Shown one piece after another: positions 35,836 through 45,302 of a stretch of 64,000 nt of DNA (its first letter is position 1; every line of letters begins with the position of its first letter). Source of the stretch: Paludisphaera rhizosphaerae. GTDB taxonomy: Bacteria > Planctomycetota > Planctomycetia > Isosphaerales > Isosphaeraceae. A model generated the notes under the pieces. That model did not search any database. It saw nothing but the letters and a program-made list of their open reading frames with translations, and had not been told where the DNA came from. Location of the stretch: contig NZ_JAALCR010000016.1 of assembly GCF_011065895.1 (NCBI RefSeq), forward strand, positions 62,001-126,000, read 5' to 3'. Made by a program: the position numbers and the translations under genes.

Positions 35836-37992
35836 ATGTTCGCAGCGATTCCGACGGCGTGCGCTCTCATCCTGGCCGCGGCGGCCGGAGACGCTTCGAT
35901 CCGAGTCGACCTGAATCCCGACAACGGCCGGGGCGACGTCGTCACCCAGGGTCGGGAGAACTGGCCCTTCAACCCGACGCATCCGTCGCGAGAGTTCGCC
36001 GGAGTCGCCGTGGCGTTCCGGTCGCAGTCCCCCCTGGTGGTTCGCTGGTACAAACCTCTCCTCGCCTATGGCGCAACTCAGGCGTCGGACGGCGTGGCCG
36101 CATCGGGATCGCTGGAGATCGTCCTGACCGGCCTCAAGCCGGGGCCTCATACCCTGGCCACCTTCCACAATCGACTTGAGGAAGGTCCCGTCCCCAGTTA
36201 CGACGTCTCCGTCGCAGGCAAGCCGCTCGTCAACGGATTGACTCCAACGACGCGTATCCACGACGACGCCGACGCCGCCTGCGCCTTTATCGAGTTCACG
36301 GCTGGCGCCGAGCCGACCGTCGTCACGATCACGGCGAAAGGAGGCGATGGCGAGGTCATCGTGAACGGCCTTGAGATCGATTCGTCCGACCCGAACCACC
36401 GGGCGATCAAGCCGTCGCCCTTTAACGGCGACAGTCACGTGGACGCCGAGTCAGGCTCCGCTCTCTTGAGTTGGACCTCTCGCGAACCGGCCGCACGTCA
36501 TCGGATCTACTTCGGCGCCGATCGCGCGGCGGTCGAGGCCGCCGAGCCGTCGTCGCCTGAATTCCGAGGCGAATCAACGACCGCCACGTCCAGGGCCGAG
36601 GGGCTTTCCAGCCATCGTGACGCCTTCTGGCGCGTGGACGAAATCTCCCCTACCGGCGCGGTCACGCGTGGCGACGTCTGGTCGTTTCGGCCGCGTCACC
36701 TGGCGTTCCCAGGGGCTGAAGGCTACGGAAGATTCGCCCGAGGCGGTCGCGGAGGCCGGGTGATTGAGGTCGTCAACCTGGACGACTCCGGCCCCGGCTC
36801 CTTCCGCGCCGCGGCCGAAGCCCAGGGGCCGCGCACGGTGGTTTTCCGCGTCTCTGGAGTCATCCGGCTAAGGTCGGCCGTGTCCGTGCGGAACTCCTAT
36901 TTGACCGTGGCCGGTGAGACGGCGCCTGGCGACGGGATCTGTTTTCGAGGCTACATGGTGGGGACGGCTCCCAGTTCGAGCGATGTGATCATGCGTCACA
37001 TTCGGGTCCGCCCCGGGGACGAGTCCAACCACTCGGTCGATGGCATGGGACTTGGCGGCGACCACACGATCTTCGACCATTGCTCCGTCAGTTGGTCGAT
37101 CGACGAAGGGCTCGACAGCCGGTCGGCCAGGAATTCGACGTTCCAGCGCTGCATGATCTCGGAGGCTCTGAACGACTCGTTCCAGCGGCATCCGCACTCG
37201 TACGCCGGTTCGATCGGCGGGAACCTGGTCAGCTATCACCACAACCTGCTGGCCCACTGCGCGGGGAGAAACTGGTCGCTCGCGGGAGGCTACGACCAGG
37301 CGGTACGGTTCGCCGGTCACATGGACATCCGCAACAACGTCGTCTACAACTGGGAGCATCGGACGACCGACGGCGGCGCGAAGCGCGTCAACTTCGTCAA
37401 CAACTACTACAAGCCCGGCCCCGCTACTCGCGTCTTCCACCTCGTGAAGCCCGACGTGGGCTCCGAGTCCGACCGCCAGGTCTACTACATCGCCGGCAAC
37501 TTCATGGAAGGCCGACCCAGCTACGACGACGACAACTGGAAGGGCGTCACGCCCAACGGAACCGCTCCGCTCGCCGAGTTCCGCTCGGACCAGCCGTTGT
37601 TCCCCTCCTACGTCACGACGACCTCGGCCGCCGAGGCGTATCGCGACGTTCTGGCGGACGTCGGCGCGACGCATCCCCGCCAGGATTCACTCGATCGCCG
37701 CGTCATCGAAGAAACCCGCACGGGAACGGTCTCCCTTCGAGGGAGCAAAACCGGGCTCCCCGGAATCATCGACGTCCCCGGCGACGTTGGACCGTCCCCC
37801 TGGCCCGACTACCAGACCCGCGACGTTCCGGTCGACTCCGATCACGACGGTCTCCCCGATGAGTGGGAGCGGCGTCATGGGCGAAATCCCTCGTCGCCGG
37901 CCGGTGACTTCTCCGACTCCAACGCCGACCCCGACGGCGATGGTTACACCTTGCTCGAAGACTATCTCCACGAGCTGGCGTCGCAGCCTTGA
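35836..37992 (+). CDS. Multidomain PL1-type pectate lyase
   Basis: 718 residues. Signal peptide (to about 19), an N-terminal malectin-like beta domain (about 20-185, IRVDLNPDNGRGDV...VNGLEID), a fibronectin-III-like domain (about 195-285, with SALLSWTSREPAARHRIYFG and DVWSFRPR), then a beta-helix lyase from about 288 (FPGAEGYGRFARGGRGG, DDSGPGSFRAAAEAQGPRTV, DHCSVSWSIDEGLD at about 414, YHHNLLAHCAGRNW) and a calcium-repeat tail (DSDHDGLPDEWERRHG...DPDGDGYTLLEDYL). The catalytic part is a paralogue of the gene at 32296. It starts 30 bases after the GntR gene on the same strand, so the two probably share a transcript. Confidence 0.88.
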   Translation: MFAAIPTACALILAAAAGDASIRVDLNPDNGRGDVVTQGRENWPFNPTHPSREFAGVAVAFRSQSPLVVRWYKPLLAYGATQASDGVAASGSLEIVLTGLKPGPHTLATFHNRLEEGPVPSYDVSVAGKPLVNGLTPTTRIHDDADAACAFIEFTAGAEPTVVTITAKGGDGEVIVNGLEIDSSDPNHRAIKPSPFNGDSHVDAESGSALLSWTSREPAARHRIYFGADRAAVEAAEPSSPEFRGESTTATSRAEGLSSHRDAFWRVDEISPTGAVTRGDVWSFRPRHLAFPGAEGYGRFARGGRGGRVIEVVNLDDSGPGSFRAAAEAQGPRTVVFRVSGVIRLRSAVSVRNSYLTVAGETAPGDGICFRGYMVGTAPSSSDVIMRHIRVRPGDESNHSVDGMGLGGDHTIFDHCSVSWSIDEGLDSRSARNSTFQRCMISEALNDSFQRHPHSYAGSIGGNLVSYHHNLLAHCAGRNWSLAGGYDQAVRFAGHMDIRNNVVYNWEHRTTDGGAKRVNFVNNYYKPGPATRVFHLVKPDVGSESDRQVYYIAGNFMEGRPSYDDDNWKGVTPNGTAPLAEFRSDQPLFPSYVTTTSAAEAYRDVLADVGATHPRQDSLDRRVIEETRTGTVSLRGSKTGLPGIIDVPGDVGPSPWPDYQTRDVPVDSDHDGLPDEWERRHGRNPSSPAGDFSDSNADPDGDGYTLLEDYLHELASQP

Positions 37993-38015
37993 AGCAGGAT
38001 AGGGAGCCGTTGAGG

Positions 38016-38034
38016 GCCGGCGGAGCCCGCCGGC
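38016..38034 (+). terminator. Short GC hairpin after the pectate lyase gene
   Basis: GCCGGCGG, three bases, CCGCCGGC, beginning 24 bases past the stop codon. No T-run. A modest terminator candidate. Confidence 0.4.
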
Positions 38035-38048
38035 AGGGCCGTGTTGGA

Positions 38049-38075
38049 TCGGCCAGCATCAGTTGTGCTGGCCGA
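38049..38075 (-). terminator. Hairpin just downstream of the tRNA gene
   Basis: TCGGCCAGCA and TGCTGGCCGA pair perfectly around a seven-base loop, 17 bases past the 3' end of tRNA-Ala on the minus strand. It could end the tRNA transcript or the facing pectate lyase transcript; no T-run is present. Confidence 0.45.
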
Positions 38076-38091
38076 CCTGGAAGGTGGGGAG

Positions 38092-38164
38092 TGGAGACGA
38101 AGGGGATCGAACCCTCAACCTCCTGGTTGCAAACCAGGCGCTCTCCCAATTGAGCTACGTCCCC
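38092..38164 (-). tRNA. tRNA-Ala (anticodon UGC)
   Basis: On the minus strand the 73-base sequence starts GGGGACG and ends CGTCTCC plus discriminator A; the seven acceptor pairs form with one G-U. The D arm is GTAGCTCAATTGGGAGAGC, the anticodon arm is CCTGG-TTTGCAA-CCAGG with anticodon TGC, and the T arm contains GGTTCGATCC. Position-for-position this is alanine tRNA. The CCA end is not encoded. Confidence 0.95.
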
Positions 38165-38263
38165 AGCATTTGCCAGCGATTACTGATTGTACCTACCTCG
38201 GCTCGCTTGGGAAGGTGGATCACGGCCGGTCCGCGCGACTTGTCTGGGAAACCGGAGGCGGCC

Positions 38264-39202
<939 letters not shown>

Positions 39203-39227
39203 TCAAGGCCCTGGAAAGGGTCGACGG

Positions 39228-40460
39228 TCATGAATTGGTCAGCACGCTGAACACGGCGTCGAAAGCGGGCTTGGGTCGCAGGTCGCGATCCCAGAGCAGG
39301 GGGTGGTTGGTTCGACGGAAGACCGGCCAGAAGTTCAGCCAGGAGCTGCCGTCGTGGACGCCCCAGAACGTGACGCGGCTCACGACGCCCGGGTGTTTGA
39401 GGAGAACTCGGAAGAGGCGATCGTAAAACTGGGCCTGCGACGCCGCGACGTCGGGAGGCAGGCCGTTGGTGTAGGGGTCGGCTCCCCTCTGTTCACGAGC
39501 GGCGACGTCCGCCCCTCTCGTCCGACGAGGAAGCACGTCGACGTCCAACTCGCTGACGACGATCTTCACGCCCTCCGAAGCGTAGGCGGTGATCGCCCGG
39601 TCGAGCCTATCCACGGCGGTAGGGTCGTCGAGCCTGAAATGCGACTGAATGCCGACGGCGTCGAGACGGACGTTCCGGGCTTTCAACTCGCGGACCAGGC
39701 GAAGCGTTCGTTCGAGCTTCCCGGGGGTTTCGTTGCCGTAGTCGTTGTAGTAGAGTTCGGCGTCGGGATCAGCCGCGTGGGCGAATTCGAACGCCTGAGC
39801 GATATAGTCGTCGCCGATGGCCTGACGGGCCGGGGTGTCGCGAAGATACCGGCCCTCGCCGTCGTTGTCGCTGATCGCCTCGTTGACCACGTCCCACCCG
39901 ACGACCTTGCCCCGGTAGCGTCCCACGACCTTGTCGATGTGCGTCTTGAGATTCCTCAGCGCCTCGTCGCGCGGCAGCGGTTTTCCATCCGGGCCGCGGA
40001 ACATCCACGACGGCGCCTGGCTGTGCCAGCAGAGGGTATGACCGACGACCTTCTGATCGTGCTTCCGGGCGAACTCCACGATCGCGTCGGCCGCCTCGAA
40101 GTTGAACACCCCCGGCTGCGGCTGGAGCGCTCTGGGTTTGAACTCGTTCTCGGCGGTCAGAACGTCGAACTGATCGGCGATCAACTCGGACGCCCTCGGC
40201 TCGCGAAGCTGCCGCGACGAGACCGCCGTCCCGATCAGGAACCTCCCCTCCACGGCCCTTCGAAGGGACCTGGTCGTCGCTCCGCTTTCGAGGGATCCGG
40301 CCGGGGACTGGCCGTAAGCCCGTGCGGGCCCGACAAAGCTTATCAGGGCGGCGAGCAGCAGGAATGTCGCGGCACCCAGGGACGCAATGCGGCCAGGCGG
40401 TTTGCCGTCGCCGACGAACTTTCCAGGGCTCTGGTCGAGACCTGCAATCGGGCATCTCAT
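39228..40460 (-). CDS. GH10 endo-1,4-beta-xylanase
   Basis: 410 residues from the ATG at 40460 (GAGGGA nine bases upstream; GTG at 40478 is an alternative). Signal sequence around residues 28-50. The (beta/alpha)8 barrel has VVGHTLCWHSQAPSWM, GWDVVNEAISDND with acid/base Glu194, and VKIVVSELDVDV with nucleophile Glu304, plus the conserved NDYGNE and IQSHF motifs. Hydrolyses internal beta-1,4 links in xylan. The first gene of a two-gene operon with the esterase and divergent from a LacI regulator. Confidence 0.95.
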   Translation of the reverse strand: MRCPIAGLDQSPGKFVGDGKPPGRIASLGAATFLLLAALISFVGPARAYGQSPAGSLESGATTRSLRRAVEGRFLIGTAVSSRQLREPRASELIADQFDVLTAENEFKPRALQPQPGVFNFEAADAIVEFARKHDQKVVGHTLCWHSQAPSWMFRGPDGKPLPRDEALRNLKTHIDKVVGRYRGKVVGWDVVNEAISDNDGEGRYLRDTPARQAIGDDYIAQAFEFAHAADPDAELYYNDYGNETPGKLERTLRLVRELKARNVRLDAVGIQSHFRLDDPTAVDRLDRAITAYASEGVKIVVSELDVDVLPRRTRGADVAAREQRGADPYTNGLPPDVAASQAQFYDRLFRVLLKHPGVVSRVTFWGVHDGSSWLNFWPVFRRTNHPLLWDRDLRPKPAFDAVFSVLTNS

Positions 40461-40523
40461 GAAGCGTCCCTCATCCACCAGGGCCGTCGTCGACGCACCG
40501 TCGACACCCCCTGGACAGGGCTA

Positions 40524-40537
40524 GGCAATCGCTTACC
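40524..40537. promoter_or_regulatory. Candidate LacI-family operator
   Basis: GGCAATCGCTTACC has the central CG and partial two-fold symmetry (GG..AA.CG.TT.CC) of LacI/CcpA-family operators. It lies between the divergent xylanase and LacI genes, 64 bases before the xylanase start. Two pairs are mismatched, so this is a suggestion only. Confidence 0.4.
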
Positions 40538-40678
40538 ATGATGAGGAGTCTACACGCATCCTACCGCGTGTCAACGACACGGCGACACCGCGCGCGGACT
40601 CTCTCAATCGTCGCTGCTCCGTCCGTCGCCGGCCGGGCGTTCTCTTCTCGCCGTCCTGCCTCGCGTGGAGCCTGTCCT

Positions 40679-41749
40679 GTGCAACGCCGACCCACCCTCT
40701 CGGACATCGCCAGGCTTTGCGGGGTGACCGCCTCCACGGTCAGTCGGGTTCTCAACAAGAAGCCGTCGTTCTCAACCAGTCCGGAAGTTCGTCGGAAGAT
40801 CGAGGAGACCGCCGAGCAACTCGGCTACGTCCCTGACCTCGCCGCGAGGAACCTCAGCCGGCGCACGACGCGTGTGGTCGGCCTCTTCGCATCGCCGGCG
40901 ACGCACGTCTCAGAGGGTATCTACGAGCCGTTGATCGAGGGGGTTCTGGAAGCCCTGCACGCGAGCGACTACGACGTGTTCTTCGACCTGAGCGCCAGCC
41001 GGGGCCGCCGTCTCCCGTTCTGGCGATTCGACGGAGCGCTTCTGCTGCAATGCCCGCGTCCCGAGACGGTCGAGGAACTGGACCGCCGTCGCGTCCCCTA
41101 CGTCTGCGTGAACGAAACGGTTGGTTCTCCCGTCGTGCGGGTTCTCGCGGACGACGGCATGGGGATGCGGCGAGCCGTCGAGCATCTGGCGCAACTGGGG
41201 CACCGTCGACTGGCCTACGCCAACGCGCGGTCGAATTCGCTGCCCCACTACTCGATCGCCGAGCGCCATGAGACGCTTCTGGCTTGCTCCAAGGAACTCG
41301 GCGTCGACCTTGTCGGGCTTCATGATGCTCCGTTCGCCGATGCGAAGGAGTTCATCGTCTCGACCGTGGTCGACCAGGGGGCGACGGCCGTGATCACTTA
41401 CGATCATCAGATCGCCGTCGCCATCGTCGGCGCGGCGGCAGGACTGGACCTGCGGATCCCGGAGGACTTCAGCCTCCTCTGTTTCAACGACGTTTTCCCC
41501 GTCGTACTCATGCCCACGCCCCTGACGGCCGTGAGCGTGCCGGCGCGGGAGATGGGGCGGGTCAGCGGGCGTCGATTGCTTGAGAATCTGGCGATCCGCG
41601 GACCGAACGAGGCGAAAGAGATTCGACTGCCGGAAGAGCTTGTCGTCCGCCTCTCGACGGCGCCCCCCCGCCGGGAAGGCCGCGCCTTGGGCCGCAACCG
41701 GCCTGAATCCTCGAGGAGCCACCAGCGTCAGGAACTCCATACCGAGTGA
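40679..41749 (+). CDS. LacI-family transcriptional regulator
   Basis: 356 residues from the GTG at 40679, which places the HTH (RPTLSDIARLCGVTASTVSR, VLNKK, hinge EQLGYVPDLAARNLSR) at the N-terminus as usual and has GGAG eight bases upstream; the longer frame from 40538 adds 47 low-complexity residues. The sugar-binding periplasmic-binding-protein-like domain follows (VVGLFASPATH, AVEHLAQLGHRRLAYANA, GATAVITYDHQIAVAIV, PLTAVSVPAREMGRVSGRRL). It probably represses the divergent xylanase-esterase operon until xylo-oligosaccharides are present. Confidence 0.9.
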   Translation: MQRRPTLSDIARLCGVTASTVSRVLNKKPSFSTSPEVRRKIEETAEQLGYVPDLAARNLSRRTTRVVGLFASPATHVSEGIYEPLIEGVLEALHASDYDVFFDLSASRGRRLPFWRFDGALLLQCPRPETVEELDRRRVPYVCVNETVGSPVVRVLADDGMGMRRAVEHLAQLGHRRLAYANARSNSLPHYSIAERHETLLACSKELGVDLVGLHDAPFADAKEFIVSTVVDQGATAVITYDHQIAVAIVGAAAGLDLRIPEDFSLLCFNDVFPVVLMPTPLTAVSVPAREMGRVSGRRLLENLAIRGPNEAKEIRLPEELVVRLSTAPPRREGRALGRNRPESSRSHQRQELHTE

Positions 41750-41804
41750 ATCTCGGAGAGGCCGGCGCCAGGATCCGTGGTCTGCCCTTGCAACCTCAGA
41801 CGCC

Positions 41805-43682
41805 TCAGTTGGTGCGGATCCACTCCTGAACGGCGAGGGTGGCTCGGCCCCGACTGGGGAAGGGGGTGGCCTGCCAGTTGGGGAGGCCGGCCGCGGGGTT
41901 CGACATCTCGTCGATCCACTGCTTGATGAGTTGCGGCGACTGACTGACCATCGCGGCCCTTCGAAGTCGGCCGTTCGGCAACGGTTGCTCGAAGAGCACG
42001 GCGTAGTAGGGCATGGGGTCGTAGCCCTTCTGCTTCGTGAGCTTCGTCAGATACGCGTTGATCGTCTTGTCCAACTTGCCGAGGTCGGCTCCGAAGACCT
42101 CACGAAACGTTTTGACGTGATCGTCGGCCGTCCGAGGTTCGAGCGGCGCGGCGGCTCCCATGATTCGGAGGAACCGAGTGAAATCGTCGACCCGCTTCAT
42201 CGCCAGGTAATGCGTGATCGCCCAGGCGAGCGCGTATTCCGTGGGCGTCAATTCGTTGCGTCGAATCATCGCCTCGACGAGCGGCTGGCCTGGATCGCGG
42301 AAGAGCGACTTGGTCTGGACGTCCTGACCTCGCATCGAGAGCGAAACGGGGTCCTCGATTTCGCGGATCGTCGCCATGTGGAGGTTGTTGATCTGACCGA
42401 GGCCGTCCCAGGCGGCGACCCCCTTCCGCGGGGGCGCGGGCGTCGCGCAGTACTCGGCCAGGCCCTCGACCAGCCAGAGGGGCCAGTCGCTGAGGCGCGG
42501 CTGGACGCCGATGTTCTGAAGGATTTGATGGGTTCCCTCATGAGCCGTCATCTGGGGCTTGAGAAGAGCGTCGACCTCGGGACCGCTGCGCCGGCCTGAA
42601 GGAGTCTCGTAGAGGAAGATGCGGTTCGTGTAGATCTCGTAGTAGGCCTGAACGTCCGGAGCAACGGGACGGAACGCGCGGAAGTCCTCTTCCTTCTTGA
42701 AGATGACCGCCACCAGCGGAAACTCGGCCTCGTGCACGCTCATGTCGTGGTTGCGGAACGCGGCGGACAGTCGCTCGTAGAGGTCCTCAAGCAGAACGCC
42801 GTTCGACTTGGCGAACGCGTCTCCGTCGGGCTGACCTGGATCGCTCTGATAGAGGATCAGATAGTGCTTCGTCCGATGGAGCTTGAAGCCGGAAAAGGGA
42901 CCGGTGAGGAGCCGATCGCTCATCTCATCGGCGGTGAGAGGCTTGAACGGCTCGTCGGTCGGGACGAGCATCGAGGGGACGCCCAGACGGCCGTCGGGAA
43001 GCATCACGACGGTCTTGCCGTTGTGACTGCCGTGGAGCCGGGCGACGATCTGGCGGCCGTCCTCGTCTCGGAGGAGGAATCTTCGCTCCTCGGGAACGGC
43101 GAGTTTCGCCTGGAGTTCGTCGATCGCAGGCGCCCCGAAATCCGGCGGGGTCAGGAGAGCGGGGGAGGCAGCGACCTCGTCTCCCCGGGCCGGAGTCGCG
43201 ACCCCCTCCTGAGCGGAGGCCTTGGCCGAAAGTCCACCCAGGAACCATAACCCTCGGGCGAGCGGCCGAGCCTCCAAGAGGCGGCAGACGGCCTGGCCCA
43301 CCAGATTGACGCCGTTCGTCGTCGCCGCTTGCAAGAACATCGCGGCTTTCCGATCGAGCGATTCGGGGAGCCGCGGCGTGGGGGCCGATTCTCGGAAGAC
43401 CAGGGGAGGAGAGGCCGCCGCCGAGGTCGTCCAGGCGGCCGACGACCAGACCGCCGCCGGAGCGGAGATCATCATGAGCAAAGTCAGCTCAAGCAGGCCG
43501 AGCGAGCCGATGAACGCACGCCGATGCGCAGGCGCTGAACGTCGAGTTCCCTCAATCGCACCCGACGTCGGAGTCGTCAGGAGCGTCCCACAGATCGGGC
43601 AGAGGTGCTTTCGTCGCACCTCGGGACGGCGAATGCGGATGGCCTTGCCGCAGCCGCCGCAGGTCGTCACCACGGATTCCAT
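41805..43682 (-). CDS. DUF1570 metallopeptidase-like protein with N-terminal zinc ribbon
   Basis: 625 residues. The N-terminus carries a CGGCG...CPICG zinc ribbon (residues about 9-34) followed by a membrane helix (about 58-80) and a long linker. The C-terminal domain has MTAHEGTHQILQ, a variant HExxH zincin motif (HEGTH), and LVEGLAEYCATP with the downstream Glu, as in gluzincin-type DUF1570 proteins of Planctomycetes. Membrane-anchored, probably a peptidase or a degenerate one; the substrate is unknown. Between the two halves is an SH3-like motif (RQIVARLHGSHNGKTVVML). Genes on either side are not closely spaced. Confidence 0.8.
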   Translation of the reverse strand: MESVVTTCGGCGKAIRIRRPEVRRKHLCPICGTLLTTPTSGAIEGTRRSAPAHRRAFIGSLGLLELTLLMMISAPAAVWSSAAWTTSAAASPPLVFRESAPTPRLPESLDRKAAMFLQAATTNGVNLVGQAVCRLLEARPLARGLWFLGGLSAKASAQEGVATPARGDEVAASPALLTPPDFGAPAIDELQAKLAVPEERRFLLRDEDGRQIVARLHGSHNGKTVVMLPDGRLGVPSMLVPTDEPFKPLTADEMSDRLLTGPFSGFKLHRTKHYLILYQSDPGQPDGDAFAKSNGVLLEDLYERLSAAFRNHDMSVHEAEFPLVAVIFKKEEDFRAFRPVAPDVQAYYEIYTNRIFLYETPSGRRSGPEVDALLKPQMTAHEGTHQILQNIGVQPRLSDWPLWLVEGLAEYCATPAPPRKGVAAWDGLGQINNLHMATIREIEDPVSLSMRGQDVQTKSLFRDPGQPLVEAMIRRNELTPTEYALAWAITHYLAMKRVDDFTRFLRIMGAAAPLEPRTADDHVKTFREVFGADLGKLDKTINAYLTKLTKQKGYDPMPYYAVLFEQPLPNGRLRRAAMVSQSPQLIKQWIDEMSNPAAGLPNWQATPFPSRGRATLAVQEWIRTN

Positions 43683-43822
43683 GGCCGTCGCCTCTCGCGG
43701 GTCACGGAGCTAGGATTCTGAAGGAATTCGGCGAAGGGTGACTCCAGTCTACCAGCCGATGCGGCGTGCGGAAAGCGTCTCCACGGTAGAATTCGGATCT
43801 TTTCTTATTTGGCGAAACTTGG

Positions 43823-45289
43823 TCATGCCAGAATTGGCCTGACCACCTTGCCGTGGACGTCGGTGAGGCGGAAGTCGCGCCCCTGGAACTTGTAAGTCAG
43901 CCGGGTGTGGTCGATTCCCAGCAGGTGAAGGATCGTGGCGTTCAGGTCGTAGACCTCCACCGGATCCTTGACGATGTTGTAGCTGAAATCGTCGGTCTCG
44001 CCGTGGACGAGGCCCGGCTTGATCCCGCCTCCGGCCAGCCAGACGGTGAAGCAGCGGGGATGATGGTCGCGGCCGTAAGTGGTGGCGGTCAGGGCGCCCT
44101 GGCTGTAGATGGTTCGGCCGAATTCGCCTCCCCAGACGATCAGGGTGTCGTCCAGCAATCCACGCTGTTTCAGGTCGAGCAGAAGCGCCGCGGACGCCTG
44201 GTCGGTGTCGCGACACTGAGCGCGGATCTGGTTGGGAAGGTCGGTGTGCTGGTCCCATCCCATGTGATAGAGCTGGATGAAGCGGACTCCGCGCTCGGCG
44301 AGCCTTCTCGCCAGCAGGCAGTTCGCGGCGTAACTGCCAGGTCGCTGCACGTCCGGGCCGTAGAGGTCGGTCACGGACTTCGGCTCGTTGCTCAGGTCCG
44401 TCAACTCGGGGACGGACGACTGCATCCGGTAGGCCAACTCGTACTGGGCGATCCTCGTGAGCGTCTCGGGGTCTCCCGTCTCCTGGTGGTGCAGGTTGTT
44501 CAACTCGCCTAGGTCGTCGAGTTGCCGCCGCCGTAGTTGAGGCGAGAAGCCGGAGGGGTTGGCGAGGTAGAGGACCGGCTCCTTGCCGCCGCGGAGCTTC
44601 ACTCCCTGGTACCGAGTCGGAAGGAACTCGCTTCCCCAGAGGCGGTCATAGAGCGGCTGGTCGGTCCGTCCGCGCGAGAGGAGCACGACGAACGCAGGCA
44701 GGTCCTGGTTAAGGCTCCCCAAACCGTAGGCGACCCAGGCCCCCATGCTCGGCCGGCCGGCTAGCTGAGAACCCGTCTGGACGAAGGTCACGGCCGGGTC
44801 GTGGTTGATCGCCTCGGTCTGCATCGAGCGGACGATGCAGACGTCGTCCACGATCTTCGAGGTGTGCGGCAGCAACTCGCTGATCCACGCCCCGCTCTCG
44901 CCGTGCTGCGCGAAGTTGAAAATCGAAGGCGCGATCGGGAGGCTCTTCTGGCCCGAGGTCATCGTGGTGATCCGCTGACCCATGCGGATTGATTCGGGGA
45001 GTTCGATTCCCCGACGCTCACGGATGGCCGGCTTGTGGTCGAACAGATCGATCTGAGACGGGGCGCCGGACTGGAACAGGTAGATGACTCGCTTCGCCTT
45101 TGCGGGGAAGTGAGGCAGTCCGGGAAGTCCGCCCGATGGGCCAGGAGCGGCCGCTGGCTTTGCGTCCGACGCTCCCGCCGCTGTCCCCATGAGCGATGCC
45201 AGCGCCATCGATCCGAGGCCCAATCCCGATCGGCTCAGGAATAGCCGGCGGTTCATCTCCTGCGTGATCTGGAGTAGGTCCACGATCAT
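43823..45289 (-). CDS. DUF1501 protein (Tat-exported, sulfatase/alkaline-phosphatase fold)
   Basis: 488 residues. A short N-terminal helix then [20 protein letters not shown], a Tat signal; starting at 45289 reproduces the 10-12 residues normally found before the twin arginines. Conserved blocks: [79 protein letters not shown] and [11 protein letters not shown] near Gly-rich [18 protein letters not shown]. These place it in DUF1501, a distant relative of arylsulfatases without a catalytic Cys/Ser signature. In Planctomycetes it almost always follows a cytochrome-c/DUF1549/DUF1553 gene, as here (gap 13 bases). Confidence 0.93.
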   Translation of the reverse strand: MIVDLLQITQEMNRRLFLSRSGLGLGSMALASLMGTAAGASDAKPAAAPGPSGGLPGLPHFPAKAKRVIYLFQSGAPSQIDLFDHKPAIRERRGIELPESIRMGQRITTMTSGQKSLPIAPSIFNFAQHGESGAWISELLPHTSKIVDDVCIVRSMQTEAINHDPAVTFVQTGSQLAGRPSMGAWVAYGLGSLNQDLPAFVVLLSRGRTDQPLYDRLWGSEFLPTRYQGVKLRGGKEPVLYLANPSGFSPQLRRRQLDDLGELNNLHHQETGDPETLTRIAQYELAYRMQSSVPELTDLSNEPKSVTDLYGPDVQRPGSYAANCLLARRLAERGVRFIQLYHMGWDQHTDLPNQIRAQCRDTDQASAALLLDLKQRGLLDDTLIVWGGEFGRTIYSQGALTATTYGRDHHPRCFTVWLAGGGIKPGLVHGETDDFSYNIVKDPVEVYDLNATILHLLGIDHTRLTYKFQGRDFRLTDVHGKVVRPILA

Positions 45290-45302
45290 CCTCCTTCAGT
45301 GC

